A stretch of 64,000 bases of DNA, from contig NZ_FNON01000004.1 in the NCBI RefSeq assembly GCF_900107045.1, positions 310,001 to 374,000 of the forward strand, in the 5' to 3' direction. Below the pieces are notes generated by a model. The model was not told where the DNA came from. It saw only the letters and a list, made by a program, of their open reading frames with translations, and ran no database searches. Numbering within the stretch: the stretch's first letter is position 1; every line of letters begins with the position of its first letter. Origin of the DNA: Amycolatopsis xylanica. Lineage in GTDB: Bacteria > Actinomycetota > Actinomycetes > Mycobacteriales > Pseudonocardiaceae. The position numbers and the translations under genes are program-made. Below, in pieces: positions 42,453-50,487 of this stretch.

Positions 42453-44161
42453 CCGGCCCGTCCACGCTCACCGGCCCGGTCCGGCGTTTGCCGCACGGCC
42501 ATTGGTGGGAGCCGTTCACGGCGATGGCCACCGCCGAGCCCGCCCGGATCGGGCTGGTCGCCGACGAGGTCGCCTGGTCGTTCGGTGAACTCGACCTGTG
42601 GAGCACGCGCCTCGCCCACGCGCTGCGCGAGGCGGGCGCGACTCCCGGCACGGTCGTCGCGTGCGCGATGCGCCGTTCGGTGCGAGCGATACTCGGCCTG
42701 TTCGCGGTGGCCAAGACCGCCGCGATCTACTTGCCGATAGATCCCGCTCAGCCCGCCGCGCACCTCGACACGATCCTCGACGACGCCAAGCCGGCGGTGC
42801 TGCTGACCGACGTCCCGGCGCTCACCGCACGCGCCGATGTGGTGCTGTCACCGGACAACTGGCAGGCGGAACTCGCGCGCCACGCGACGGTCCCGCTGCC
42901 ACTGACCCCGCCGGACGGCCCGGCCTACGTCATCTACACCTCGGGGTCGACCGGGCGCCCCAAGGGCGTCGTGGTCGGCAACCGCAGCCTGGTCAATCTC
43001 TACCGCGAACTCGCCGCCCGGTTCTTCCGGCTGCGCCGGGGCAGGCAGCGGGTGGCGCACGGGATGCCGTTCGCCTTCGACGCGTCGTGGAATCCGCTGC
43101 TCTGGCTGGTCGGCGGTCATGAGGTGCACCTCGTGCCGACCGAGGTCCGCGCCGATCCCGAGTTGTATCTGCGGTTCATCAGGGACCATCGGCTTTCGGT
43201 CGTCGAAGCCGTGCCCGCGCACGTGTCGGCGTTGATCCGCGCCGGGCTGCTCAACGGCGAGATCCGGCCGAGACTGTTGCTGATGGGTGGCGAGGCCGTC
43301 AGCCAAACACTGTGGTCACGACTGCGCGCGGTGCCGGATCTGGTGCCGGTCAACCTGTACGGGCCCACCGAGTGCACGGTGTTCACCACCGCCTGCCGGG
43401 CCGACCGGTACGACTCACCCGCGATCGGGCTGCCGATCGGCAACACCGCCGCCAGTGTGGTGGACGCCGGGCTGCGGCCGGTGCCGATCGGCGAACCCGG
43501 TGAGCTCCTGATCAGCGGCGACTGCGTCGCGCTCGGCTACCTCGGCAGGCCGGAGCTGACCGCCGAGAAGTTCGTGGCCGGGGCGTACCGGACCGGCGAT
43601 CTGTGCCGCTGCCTGCCCGACGGCAGGCTGCAGTGGCTGGGGCGGCTCGACGATCAGGTCAAGATCCGCGGCCACCGCGTCGAACCGGGCGCGGTCGAGC
43701 ACACCATCCTGAAACTGCCGGGCGTGCGGCAGGCGGTGGTCCAAGCCGACGCCGACCGCCTGATCGCCTACGTCGTGCTCGACCACGACACCGCCGAGGA
43801 CCTGCACCAGCTGCTGCGGTTGCTGCTGCCCGACTATCTGGTGCCGTCCGCGGTCATCGCGCTCGACGCGTTGCCGCTCGGGCCGAACGGCAAGGTCGAC
43901 CGCGCCGCGCTCCGGCCGGACGTCCCCGCGCGCCTGGGTGCGCTCACACCGTCGCAAGACCTCGTGGCCGGTCTTTTCCGGGATGTGCTCGGGGTTCCCG
44001 TGGTGACCGCGGACAGCGATTTCTTCGCACTCGGCGGCCACAGCCTGACCGCCGCGGTCCTCGCCGGGCGGCTGCGTGCGCGGGGCGTGCGCTGCACCCT
44101 GCGCGATGTCCTGCTCCGCCCCACCGTCGCCCAGCTCGCCGAGCTGGTGGAAGGAATGTGA
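42449..44161 (+). CDS. stand-alone adenylation-PCP didomain (NRPS)
   Basis: 570 residues: adenylation domain 20-490 (A3 YTSGSTGRPKG 163-173, A5 NLYGPTE 302-308, A7 YRTGDL, A10 Lys482 in PNGKVDR) and PCP with Ser532 in FFALGGHSL. No condensation domain. In the pocket the FDASW segment (210-214) has one residue fewer than usual; counting that, the ten code positions read D-A-W-A-L-G-L-V-F-K. D-A-W is shared with GrsA (Phe), hinting at an aromatic amino acid. The reading depends on the gap placement. Loads one amino acid for tailoring by the halogenase. Confidence 0.9.
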   Translation: MTGPSTLTGPVRRLPHGHWWEPFTAMATAEPARIGLVADEVAWSFGELDLWSTRLAHALREAGATPGTVVACAMRRSVRAILGLFAVAKTAAIYLPIDPAQPAAHLDTILDDAKPAVLLTDVPALTARADVVLSPDNWQAELARHATVPLPLTPPDGPAYVIYTSGSTGRPKGVVVGNRSLVNLYRELAARFFRLRRGRQRVAHGMPFAFDASWNPLLWLVGGHEVHLVPTEVRADPELYLRFIRDHRLSVVEAVPAHVSALIRAGLLNGEIRPRLLLMGGEAVSQTLWSRLRAVPDLVPVNLYGPTECTVFTTACRADRYDSPAIGLPIGNTAASVVDAGLRPVPIGEPGELLISGDCVALGYLGRPELTAEKFVAGAYRTGDLCRCLPDGRLQWLGRLDDQVKIRGHRVEPGAVEHTILKLPGVRQAVVQADADRLIAYVVLDHDTAEDLHQLLRLLLPDYLVPSAVIALDALPLGPNGKVDRAALRPDVPARLGALTPSQDLVAGLFRDVLGVPVVTADSDFFALGGHSLTAAVLAGRLRARGVRCTLRDVLLRPTVAQLAELVEGM

Positions 44162-44166
44162 AGGAA

Positions 44167-45531
44167 ATGAACGACTACGACGTGATCGTCGTGGGGGGCG
44201 GGCCCGGCGGATCGACGGCGGCGGCGCTGACCGCGCTCGACGGCCATCGGGTGCTGCTGCTCGACAAGGAATCGTTTCCGCGCTACCAGATCGGCGAGTC
44301 GCTGCTGCCCGCCACGATCCACGGCATCTGCGCGCTGCTCGGCCTGCGCGAGGAGATACTGGACGCGGGCTTCGTCCGCAAACGCGGCGGCACGTTCCAA
44401 TGGGGCACCAGCCCCGAGCCGTGGACGTTCAGTTTCGCGGCCTCCGACCGGATGGCCGGGCCGACCTCGTACGCCTTCCAGGTCGAGCGCACCCGGTTCG
44501 ACAAGATGCTGCTGGACAACGCGCGGCGGCTCGGGGTCGAAGTGCGCGAAGGACACCGCGCGTTCGGGACGGTGAAGACCGGCGGGCGGGTCAACGGGGT
44601 CCGCTACATCGACGACACCGGGCACGAGCGGCTCTCGACCGCGCGGTTCGTCGTGGACGCCTCCGGGCACGGCAGCCGCATCCACCACGACGCGGGTGGC
44701 AGGCGGGAGTACTCGCCGTTCTTCCGCAACCTCGCGCTGTTCGGGTATTTCCTTGGCGGGTATCGGGTGCCGGAACCCAACTCCGGCAACATCGTCTGCG
44801 CCTCGTTCGCCGACGGGTGGTTCTGGTACATCCCGTTGTCGGCGACGCTGACGAGCGTGGGCGCGGTCGTCAAACGCGAGTCCGCGACGAAGGTGCAGGG
44901 CGACCCCGAAGTCGCGTATGCGGAGCTGATCAGCGCTTGCCCGCTGATCAAGGACTTCCTGCGCGACGCGAGCCGGGCCACGGAAGCGCCGTACGACCGG
45001 CTTCGCGTGCGCAAGGACTACTCCTACGACCGGACCGTGCTGTGGTCCCCCGGCCTGGCCCTGGTCGGCGACGCCGCCTGTTTCATCGACCCGGTGTTCT
45101 CCTCCGGGGTGCATCTGGCCACCTACAGCGCGCTGCTGGCGGCGAGGTCGATCAACTCCGTACTGGCCGGGCTGGTCGACGAGAACCGGTGTTTCCTCGA
45201 ATTCGAAGCCCGCTACCGCCGGGAATTCGCGCTGTTCCGGGACTTCCTGATCACGTTCTATCACCAGCACAGCGACGAGCACGCGTATTTCGGGGAGGCA
45301 CGCAAGCTCACTAAGCACGCTGGGAGCGCGGACGCGGCGTTTGTCGACCTCGTCGGCGGGGTGACGTCGACCGACTTCTCCCGGCATCTGCTCGGCGACG
45401 TGCTCGCGGAAGGCGCGCAACTGCAGTTACGCGGCCTGCTCGGGGAAGCCGCCGGCGCGGAGCCGCCGATGTTCCCCGGTGGGCTGGTCGCGTCCGCGGA
45501 TGGCCGCCGCTGGCAGCTGCCCGATGTCTGA
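44167..45531 (+). CDS. FAD-dependent halogenase for a carrier-bound substrate
   Basis: 454 residues from ATG at 44167 (GTG 44158, coupled to the previous stop, is possible). GxGxxG motif VVGGGPGGSTAAA (8-20), the halogenase signature W-x-W-x-I-P as WFWYIP at 218-223, second FAD motif GDAACFIDPVFSSGVHLA, and candidate catalytic Lys72 in RKRGGTFQWG. Length and C terminus match the PltA/CndH branch that halogenates aromatic rings tethered to PCP, not free tryptophan halogenases (about 530 residues). It needs a flavin reductase from elsewhere; none is encoded nearby. Chloride is the expected halide. Confidence 0.9.
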   Translation: MNDYDVIVVGGGPGGSTAAALTALDGHRVLLLDKESFPRYQIGESLLPATIHGICALLGLREEILDAGFVRKRGGTFQWGTSPEPWTFSFAASDRMAGPTSYAFQVERTRFDKMLLDNARRLGVEVREGHRAFGTVKTGGRVNGVRYIDDTGHERLSTARFVVDASGHGSRIHHDAGGRREYSPFFRNLALFGYFLGGYRVPEPNSGNIVCASFADGWFWYIPLSATLTSVGAVVKRESATKVQGDPEVAYAELISACPLIKDFLRDASRATEAPYDRLRVRKDYSYDRTVLWSPGLALVGDAACFIDPVFSSGVHLATYSALLAARSINSVLAGLVDENRCFLEFEARYRREFALFRDFLITFYHQHSDEHAYFGEARKLTKHAGSADAAFVDLVGGVTSTDFSRHLLGDVLAEGAQLQLRGLLGEAAGAEPPMFPGGLVASADGRRWQLPDV

Positions 45532-46654
45532 GCTGGCGATCCTGCTGGCCGCGCTGGCCGTTTTACTGGGCCTGGCCAGGGTTTTCGGCGCGGTGGCGGC
45601 GAAACTGGGCCAGCCGGCGGTCGTCGGGGAGATCGCGTGCGGGCTGGTGATCGGCGCGGCGGGCTGGCGGGTGCCCTCCCATGTCGGCGCCACGCTCGAC
45701 GCGCTCGCCCAGTTCGGGCTGATCCTGTTCCTGTTCGGCGCGGGCGCCGGGCTCGCGCCGTCGGTACGGTCGGTCAAGGCGGCGCTGGTGCCCGCGCTCG
45801 GCGCCACCGTGCTGCCGTTCGCGCTCGGTGCGGCGCTGGCGTTGTGGCTGGCACAGCGGCACGCGCCCGCCGGGCACGCGGTGTTCGTGCTGTTCGTGGC
45901 CGCGGCCATGGCGGTCACCGCTTTTCCCGTGCTGGCAAGGATTCTGGCCGAGCGCGGCATGCTCGGCGACGCGGACGGGCGGCGGGCGCTCAGCGCGGCG
46001 GCGATCACCGACGCGCTCGCCTGGACCGTGCTCGCGTTCGTCGCGGGCTCGCTGCGCGGGAGTCGCGTGTGGACACTCGCGTTGATCGTGCCCGTTCTCG
46101 TTGGCCTGTATTGGCTTTCCAAGCCATGGTTCGGCGCGCTGGTGTCGCGGCTTTCCCGCCCGGCCACCATCACGCTGATGATCGCGGTGGCCTGCCTGGG
46201 CGCCGCGGCGACGGACGCCATCGGGTTGCACGCCGCGCTCGGCGCGTTCCTCGCCGGGGTCGCGGTCGGTCCGTCCGCCGCCATCGCCGAACCCGTCGGC
46301 TCGGTGCTGGTGCCGTTGTTCTTCGTGCTCATCGGGCGCAAGGTCGAACTCGGCGGGATCACCCCGCTGCTGGCCGCCGAAACCGCCGTCATCATCGCGA
46401 TCGCGGTGCTCGGCAAGTCCGGTGGCGCCTATCTCGGCGCGCGTGCCGCAGGTGAGCCGCGCCGAGCCGCAGCGGTGTTCGCGACGCTGATGAACACCAG
46501 GGGCGTCACCGAACTCGTCTTCCTCAGCATCGGGCTGGACCTCGGCGTCATCGACAGCGGCTGCTACGCCGCGATGGTCGTGATGGCGCTGGTGACCACC
46601 GCGATGACCGGTCCGCTGCTGAACCGTCTGCTACTGCGGGACAAGGTGCGTTGA
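45524..46654 (+). CDS. CPA2-type cation/proton antiporter
   Basis: ATG at 45524, inside the 3' end of the halogenase gene, gives 376 residues with 12-13 membrane helices (KefB/NhaA-like, Na_H_Exchanger domain). GQPAVVGEIACGLVIG and ITDALAWTVLAFV, with Asp in the helix-4/5 region, are characteristic. Antiporters of this kind are found within several antibiotic clusters (for example polyether and enediyne), where they may export or protect. Its place between halogenase and lyase supports a role in the cluster. The next start overlaps its stop (TTGA). Confidence 0.85.
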   Translation: MSELAILLAALAVLLGLARVFGAVAAKLGQPAVVGEIACGLVIGAAGWRVPSHVGATLDALAQFGLILFLFGAGAGLAPSVRSVKAALVPALGATVLPFALGAALALWLAQRHAPAGHAVFVLFVAAAMAVTAFPVLARILAERGMLGDADGRRALSAAAITDALAWTVLAFVAGSLRGSRVWTLALIVPVLVGLYWLSKPWFGALVSRLSRPATITLMIAVACLGAAATDAIGLHAALGAFLAGVAVGPSAAIAEPVGSVLVPLFFVLIGRKVELGGITPLLAAETAVIIAIAVLGKSGGAYLGARAAGEPRRAAAVFATLMNTRGVTELVFLSIGLDLGVIDSGCYAAMVVMALVTTAMTGPLLNRLLLRDKVR

Positions 46655-48051
46655 ACATGATCGCTTATCCGCCGGAACCCTGGCGTATCAAGATGGTCGA
46701 GCCCATCAAGGCCACCACGCGGGAGTACCGCGAGCAGGCCATCCGCGACGCGGGCTGGAACCCGTGCCTGCTGCGCTCCGAAGACGTCGCGATCGACCTC
46801 TTCACCGACTCCGGGACGAGCGCGATGTCGGACAGGCAATGGTCCGCGCTGCTGCGCGGCGACGAAGCCTACGCGGGTGCGCGGAGTTTCTACGTGTTCG
46901 AGGCGGCCGTGCGCGGGTTTTACGGCTACGAGCACGTGATCCCGGTGCATCAGGGGCGCGGCGGCGAGAACATCCTGTCGCGCTGCCTGATCCGGCCGGG
47001 CACGCACATCCCCGGCAACATGTACTTCCCGAGCACCAGGGCGCATCAGGAACTCAACGGCGCGACCTTCCACGACGTCATCGTCGACGAGGCGGAGGAC
47101 CCGCAGGCCGCGTTGCCGTTCAAGGGAAATGTGGATCTGGACAAACTGCGGGCCGTCATCGCCGAGTTCGGCGCGGACCTGATCCCGTACGTGTCGCTCG
47201 CCGCCACGGTCAACATGGCGGGCGGGCAGCCGATCAGCGTCGCGAACCTGACCGAGGTCTGCGAACTCGCGCACGCGCACGGGATCCCGGTGTTCCTCGA
47301 CACGGCGCGCGCGGTCGAGAACGCCTGGTTCGTCAAGCAGCGCGAACCCGGCTGGGGCGACCGCTCGCTCGCTGAGATCCTGCTCGCGCTGTGCGCGCCG
47401 ACCGACGGCGCGGTGATGTCGGCGAAGAAGGACTCGCTCGCCAACATCGGCGGCTGGATCGGGCTGCGCGATCCGGTGCTGGCCGAGCAGGCACGCGGCC
47501 TCGTGCTGCTGTACGAGGGACTGCACACCTACGGCGGCATGACCGGGCGCGACATGGAGGCCATCGCGGCCGGGATCGCCGAGTCCGTCGACGAGGCGCA
47601 CATGGGCGCGCGGATCGCGCAGCTCGAGTACCTCGGTGGGCGGCTGGACGCCGAGGGGGTGCCGATCATCCATCCGATCGGCGGTCACTGCGTCTGCGTC
47701 GACGCGACCGCCGCGCTGCCCCAGATCCCCCGCACCCGGTTCGCGGCCCAGACACTGGCCGCCGCCGTGTACGTCGACGCCGGGATCCGCGGCGTCGAAC
47801 GGGGCGGCGTGTCGGCCGGGCGCGACCCGGTCACCGGAGAGAACCGGTTCCCGCCACTGGAGTTCCTGCGGCTGGCGGTGCCGCGCCGGGTCTACACGCG
47901 TGCCCATATGGACGTGGTCGCGGACAGTCTCATCCGGGTCCACCGGGAACGCGACCGCATCACCCACGGCCTGGAGTTCGCGTACGAACCGGATCACCTG
48001 CGGTTCTTCCAGGCACGCTTCAGGCCGGTGTCGGGATCGTCGATTTGGTGA
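46651..48051 (+). CDS. tyrosine phenol-lyase-like beta-eliminating lyase
   Basis: 466 residues (TTG 46651 overlapping the previous stop, or ATG 46657). It aligns without gaps over most of its length with Citrobacter tyrosine phenol-lyase: Tyr74 (=Tyr71), Arg103 (=Arg100), Asp217 (=Asp214), Schiff-base Lys260 (=Lys257) and Arg384 (=Arg381, binds the phenol OH and is Ile in tryptophanase). Two pocket residues differ: Thr124 is Pro127 and Met379 is Val382. It should split a tyrosine-like amino acid to a phenol, pyruvate and ammonia, or run in reverse. The 3' end overlaps the convergent SDR by 32 bp. Last gene of the cluster. Confidence 0.9.
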   Translation: MNMIAYPPEPWRIKMVEPIKATTREYREQAIRDAGWNPCLLRSEDVAIDLFTDSGTSAMSDRQWSALLRGDEAYAGARSFYVFEAAVRGFYGYEHVIPVHQGRGGENILSRCLIRPGTHIPGNMYFPSTRAHQELNGATFHDVIVDEAEDPQAALPFKGNVDLDKLRAVIAEFGADLIPYVSLAATVNMAGGQPISVANLTEVCELAHAHGIPVFLDTARAVENAWFVKQREPGWGDRSLAEILLALCAPTDGAVMSAKKDSLANIGGWIGLRDPVLAEQARGLVLLYEGLHTYGGMTGRDMEAIAAGIAESVDEAHMGARIAQLEYLGGRLDAEGVPIIHPIGGHCVCVDATAALPQIPRTRFAAQTLAAAVYVDAGIRGVERGGVSAGRDPVTGENRFPPLEFLRLAVPRRVYTRAHMDVVADSLIRVHRERDRITHGLEFAYEPDHLRFFQARFRPVSGSSIW

Positions 48052-48934
48052 GGTCTTCGGCGATCGACCACAGCGAGGCGCCCAGGTCGACGCCCTTGGC
48101 GGTGCGGGGCAGCGCGGACTTGACCGTCGGGCCGACGAGCCAGCGGCGCGGGCCGTAGTACGCGCCCTGCTCGGCGGCGGGGTCGGCTGCGGCGAACAGG
48201 AGCGGCTCCGCGCCCTGGCGAACTCCTTGGGAGGGCAGCAAAGTGAAGTCGCCACGGAAGGCGGTCCGCGGCTTCTCGCGGCCGAGGTTCGGGCCCGAGG
48301 TCTGGAGGTTGGTCCTGGTGTAGCCGGGGTGGGCGGCGGTGCTGAGCAGGCCCCAGTTCCGCTCGACCGAGATCTTGGCGAGGTGGGTGGCCATCAGCAG
48401 GTTCGCGAGTTTCGACTGGGCGTAGGCGGCGCTCGCGCGGTAGTTCTCCGCGAACTGGAGGTCCTTGACGCGGATCCGCCCGAAGTTCGCCATGCCACTC
48501 GACATGGTCGCGACGCGCGGCGCGTCGGAGTCGAGCAGCAGCGGGAGCAGGAGGTTGGTGAGCGCGAACGGGCCGAGGAAGTTGCTGCCGAACTGCAGCT
48601 CGAAGCCGTCCTTGGTGGTGGCGCGCCGCGGCGGCATCATCACGCCCGCGTTGTTGACGAGCACGTTGAGCGGGGCGCCCTCGTCGAGCAGCTCCCGCGC
48701 GAACGAGCGGACGCTGGCGAGGTCGGCGAGGTCGATGCGGCGCACCTCGAGCTTGGCGTGGGGCACCTCGCGCAGGATCTCCTGGCGAGCCGCCTCGCCC
48801 TTTTCCGGCGTGCGGACGGCCATGATCACGTGCGCGCCGGCGTCGGCGAGACGCTTGGTGGTCTCCTTGCCGGTGCCGCTGTTGGCGCCGGTGATGACGA
48901 CGCGTCGTCCGGTCTGGTCGGGAACCTGGTACAT
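48020..48934 (-). CDS. short-chain dehydrogenase/reductase
   Basis: 304 residues, ATG after SD AGAGGAGAG. NAD(P) motif TGANSGTGKETTKRLADAGAH, NNAGVMM, and active site YAQSKLANLLM (Tyr-x-x-x-Lys). It matches the retinol-dehydrogenase-like group (about 300 residues) that acts on hydrophobic alcohols or ketones. Divergent from a TetR gene across three operator copies, so it is probably the regulated target. Convergent overlap with the lyase gene suggests it is not part of the biosynthetic operon. Confidence 0.88.
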   Translation of the reverse strand: MYQVPDQTGRRVVITGANSGTGKETTKRLADAGAHVIMAVRTPEKGEAARQEILREVPHAKLEVRRIDLADLASVRSFARELLDEGAPLNVLVNNAGVMMPPRRATTKDGFELQFGSNFLGPFALTNLLLPLLLDSDAPRVATMSSGMANFGRIRVKDLQFAENYRASAAYAQSKLANLLMATHLAKISVERNWGLLSTAAHPGYTRTNLQTSGPNLGREKPRTAFRGDFTLLPSQGVRQGAEPLLFAAADPAAEQGAYYGPRRWLVGPTVKSALPRTAKGVDLGASLWSIAEDLTKSTIPTPA

Positions 48935-48956
48935 GGCCGCTCTCCTCTGATTTTAA

Positions 48957-49023
48957 AGACCATCGGTCTCTTATGGCTCGAAGTTAACAGACCGCCGGTC
49001 TACTAGCAAGAGACTGGCGGTCT
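48957..49023. promoter_or_regulatory. three copies of AGACC-N3-GGTCT operator
   Basis: 13-bp palindromes at 48957-48969 (AGACCATCGGTCT), 48989-49001 (AGACCGCCGGTCT) and 49011-49023 (AGACTGGCGGTCT). They fill the divergent gap between the SDR and TetR genes; the outer two lie 23 bp from the SDR start and 15 bp from the TetR start. Strongly suggests cooperative TetR binding. Confidence 0.85.
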
Positions 49024-49038
49024 GTAGGATGTGCGGTC

Positions 49039-49713
49039 ATGATGTCGTTCCAGCGGGCACACAGCCCTGAGCAGCGCGAAGAGCGGCGGCGGGTGATCCT
49101 CGACACCGCATCTTCGATGCTGAACGAGATGCCGGTCGCGGAGATCACCCTCAACGAGCTGAGCCGCCGCGTCGGCCTGGCGAAGTCGAACGTGCTCCGC
49201 TACTTCGAGTCGCGCGAGGCGATCCTGCTCGAACTCGCGACCGCGGCACTGGCCGAGTTCAACATCCAGGCCGAGTCCGCGCTGGCCTCGATCGACCCGA
49301 ACGCGCCCGTTCTGGAGCGCGGCGACCAGGTCGCGTCGGCGCTCACGGACTGCCTCGCCGCGAGTCCCATGCTGTGCGAGCTGGTCAGCACGCAGGCTTC
49401 GGTGCTGGAGCGGAACATCTCGACCGAGGCCGTGCTGCGGTACAAGCGGGACAGCATCCGGAACTTCGAGGCGCTGGCGGTGTTGATCCTGCGACGCCTT
49501 CCCGAGCTGGGCGAAGACGGTGTGACCAAGTTCGGCGCGGCGGCGATGCTGATGACCGGGGCGATCTGGACGCACGCCCACCCGGTCCCAGCGATCCTTG
49601 CGGCCTACGAGGCCGACCCGGCGCTGGCGATCTACAAGCTGGACTTCACCTCGACGCTGCGCGAAACGCTCCAGGTGATCATCACGGGCTTGTTGGCACG
49701 CAAAGGGTCGTGA
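49039..49713 (+). CDS. TetR/AcrR family regulator
   Basis: 224 residues. Helix-turn-helix ITLNELSRRVGLAKSNVLRYFESRE, long helical C domain (TetR_C_17-like). Its promoter carries the three AGACC-N3-GGTCT sites shared with the divergent SDR, so it likely represses both. The stop codon (TGA at 49711-49713) falls within the left arm of palindromic element C, so the element is fused to the end of the gene. Ligand unknown. Confidence 0.88.
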   Translation: MMSFQRAHSPEQREERRRVILDTASSMLNEMPVAEITLNELSRRVGLAKSNVLRYFESREAILLELATAALAEFNIQAESALASIDPNAPVLERGDQVASALTDCLAASPMLCELVSTQASVLERNISTEAVLRYKRDSIRNFEALAVLILRRLPELGEDGVTKFGAAAMLMTGAIWTHAHPVPAILAAYEADPALAIYKLDFTSTLRETLQVIITGLLARKGS

Positions 49714-49753
49714 GTGTTTAGACCGGTTAGAACCGGCCGCAACACTCACGACC
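49706..49753. terminator. palindromic element C
   Basis: GGTCGTGAGTG ... CACTCACGACC with core ACCGGTTAGAACCGG; its left arm contains the TetR stop codon. No gene follows on either strand until 50065, so it would end the TetR transcript. Confidence 0.8.
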
Positions 49754-50064
49754 TCTGCTCGGGAACACCCCTAGCCTCCCCGAGCAGGAATCGCTCCGCG
49801 CCGGCCTGTCCGCCCAGTAACCCTCGTGTCAGCCGACGTATACCCAACGTAGTCAGCTCGCGCCGACGCTGTCAAGAATAGTTGATGACTACCCGATCTC
49901 CTCACCCGGTTGAGGTAGAAGACCTACCGGAAGCGGCAGAATGTGCACAGGGAGTCATATTGGGCCTCCTCCACCGGGATGGATTCCCCGGCGGCTTGCC
50001 CGTTCGCGGGCGCGGACTGTGTATCTTGAGCGCGATATGATCATGTCGCTGTCAGGGGTGCGAA
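49754..50064. promoter_or_regulatory. 311-bp gap upstream of XRE operon with GGTAG-N5-CTACC
   Basis: No plausible gene is seen on either strand. It is less GC-rich than its surroundings around 49830-49900. A palindrome, CCGG-N3-GGTAG-type with GGTAG at 49914-49918 and CTACC at 49924-49928, overlaps GTTGAGGTAGAA (49909-49920), the same word found at 41482. It is the best candidate for the XRE-protein operator. Confidence 0.4.
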
Positions 50065-50487
50065 GTGACGGACGGCAAGCGCGGGATCGCCGAGGTGCTG
50101 GAAAGCCTCATCGGCGCGCACGCGAAACTGGCCGGTAAAAAGGACCTGAGCTCGCAGGAGATCGCCGACGCCATCCGCGCGAAAGGCGCGAACATCTCGC
50201 ATACGACGATCTGGAAACTGCGCACCGGCCAGGAGACCAACCCCCGCATCGAGACGCTCGGCGTGCTGGCCACGCATTTCGGCGTCCAGGTGCAGTATTT
50301 CTTCGACGCCGACTACGCCGATCAGGTGGACCGCCAGCTCCGCGTGCTCGACTCGATGCGCGCCGGCAAGCTGCTCAACACCGCCGCCCGGCTGGAGGAA
50401 CTGTCCCCCGAGGGCCAGGACTCGATACTGCGGATGATCGACCGGACGCTCCAGCGTGAGCGGGAGAACCGGCCCGCCGATGACTGA
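50065..50487 (+). CDS. XRE-family regulator
   Basis: GTG at 50065 gives 140 residues. Helix-turn-helix at about 28-78: LSSQEIADAIRAKGANISHTTI, WKLRTGQETNPRIETLGVLATHFGV. The remaining 60 residues are helical and charged. It is overlapped by an ImmA/IrrE peptidase gene, the standard partner: the peptidase cleaves or contacts the XRE repressor on a stress signal. First gene of a four-gene operon with overlapping starts throughout. Confidence 0.88.
   Translation: MTDGKRGIAEVLESLIGAHAKLAGKKDLSSQEIADAIRAKGANISHTTIWKLRTGQETNPRIETLGVLATHFGVQVQYFFDADYADQVDRQLRVLDSMRAGKLLNTAARLEELSPEGQDSILRMIDRTLQRERENRPADD

Noticed and set aside
43834..45420. 528-residue minus-strand frame across the A domain and halogenase
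   Set aside because: Antisense frame with no start signal or domain; both genes on the plus strand have full motif sets.
46651..48051. Calling the lyase a tryptophanase
   Set aside because: Arg381 and the surrounding ERG motif of tyrosine phenol-lyase are present; tryptophanase has Ile there and an Asp at the Thr124 position, neither of which is seen.
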